The notes beneath the pieces were generated by a model. That model had not been told where the DNA came from, did no database searches, and was given only the letters and a program-made list of their open reading frames with translations. The position numbers and the translations under genes were made by a program. From CAMEON01 sp045531965 (lineage in GTDB: Bacteria; Bacillota; Clostridia; Oscillospirales; CAG-272): a DNA stretch of 64,000 bases. The stretch's first letter is position 1. Each line of letters opens with the position of its first letter. The stretch spans positions 1 to 64,000 of the forward strand of contig JAZSFA010000004.1 in the NCBI GenBank assembly GCA_045531965.1. Direction: 5' to 3'. Positions 63,689-64,000 of this stretch are shown piece after piece.

Positions 63689-64000
63689 TTATGCGGCACT
63701 GTCCGTTTGGGCTTTGGAACGGGCGCGTTTTTGAAGCAGGTAAAAGACAAGATAAAACAAAGCGATGTAGATAAGGAATAGCACCACCACGCTCAAAGGA
63801 TACAGCACGGGATTGCCGCCAAACAGGTTGTACAGAATGTCGTAGGGTGTGCCGTCTCCCTGCATGAGGAACATATAGTTGTAATCGGCGGTGATGTTGG
63901 CAATATATGCCGCCACGCAAAAGCCGCTCAGAATAGCAAAAGTAATACCGATATTCCGCTTTTTCATGCTCGCCATCCCCGAGATTCCGATGTAGAGTGC
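63689..64000 (-). CDS. Integral membrane protein, YwaF/TIGR02206-like (cut by right edge)
   Basis: The C-terminal ~104 residues of a membrane protein, read leftward. The frame remains open to the last base, so the start probably lies outside, though ATGs at 63976 and 63967 are present. Two helices are visible (ITFAILSGFCVAAYIA and PLSVVVLFLIYIALFYLVFY), with NYMFLMQGDGTPYDILYNL between them, as in YwaF-type proteins of unknown function. Confidence 0.65.
   Translation of the reverse strand, partial: ALYIGISGMASMKKRNIGITFAILSGFCVAAYIANITADYNYMFLMQGDGTPYDILYNLFGGNPVLYPLSVVVLFLIYIALFYLVFYLLQKRARSKAQTDSAA

Overview
The window looks like a low-to-mid GC Gram-positive anaerobe of the Clostridia (Bacillota), probably gut-associated. 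The evidence is strong AGGAGG-type ribosome binding sites, sigma-A promoters with 17-bp spacers, a PrgI/VirB4 conjugation module of the kind found in clostridial ICEs, a trio of large serine recombinases, and KtrB/KtrA, PadR/HAAS and pyruvate kinase genes of Firmicutes type. No rRNA, tRNA or CRISPR array was seen.

Layout. (1) 1-6.9 kb is the tail of a conjugation module: an AAA/DUF4143 ATPase cut by the left edge, two unrecognised ICE proteins, PrgI, VirB4, a Cys-rich VLP protein, a PAPS-reductase-like protein, and a frameshifted, 3'-truncated cell-wall hydrolase. (2) 7.1-9.4 kb holds a PadR/HAAS/secreted-protein operon read leftward, with back-to-back divergent promoters, then a decayed nucleotidyltransferase gene. 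(3) 9.6-39.8 kb is a conspicuously AT-rich biosynthetic island. It has a heterodimeric ABC exporter, an AMP-forming acyl ligase, two acyl carrier proteins, a FabG-type reductase, two PaaK-like ligases, a glycosyltransferase, an orphan CofE-type gamma-glutamyl ligase, an archaeal-type SAM synthetase, HprK-like and APH-like kinases, a metallo-beta-lactamase-fold hydrolase, an adenosine-deaminase-like enzyme, a Zn-dehydrogenase, two radical SAM enzymes, an Sfp-type phosphopantetheinyl transferase, a Nudix hydrolase and a large BtrH-like protein. Between them lie many broken relatives of the same genes and an IS66 remnant. (4) 40.1-45.9 kb is a maintenance segment: an XRE repressor with visible operators, a zinc-ribbon protein, an HTH protein, a candidate structured RNA, ParB-like and DUF6551-like proteins, MazF and a GIY-YIG protein. 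(5) 46.0-50.1 kb is a three-gene serine recombinase operon, the likely end of the mobile element, followed by a TRADD-N-like membrane protein, an IS3 scar and hairpin-rich repeats. (6) 52.9-64 kb looks like ordinary chromosome: KtrB/KtrA, GH43, MFS, Gfo/Idh, MATE, a P-loop kinase and pyruvate kinase.

How it may work (inference). The Sfp enzyme would activate both carrier proteins, the ligases would load them, FabG would reduce the bound acyl group, and a BtrH-like acyltransferase would offload it. Radical SAM, CofE, glycosyltransferase, kinase and dehydrogenase steps would tailor the product, and the ABC pair would export it. The dedicated SAM synthetase and adenosine-deaminase-like enzyme could supply SAM and remove adenosyl by-products. 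At least three transcription units share a repeated leader or start module. The combination matches no cluster I can name and is the best candidate here for an undescribed system. The many broken duplicates suggest either a decaying, recombining cluster or indel errors in the assembly.
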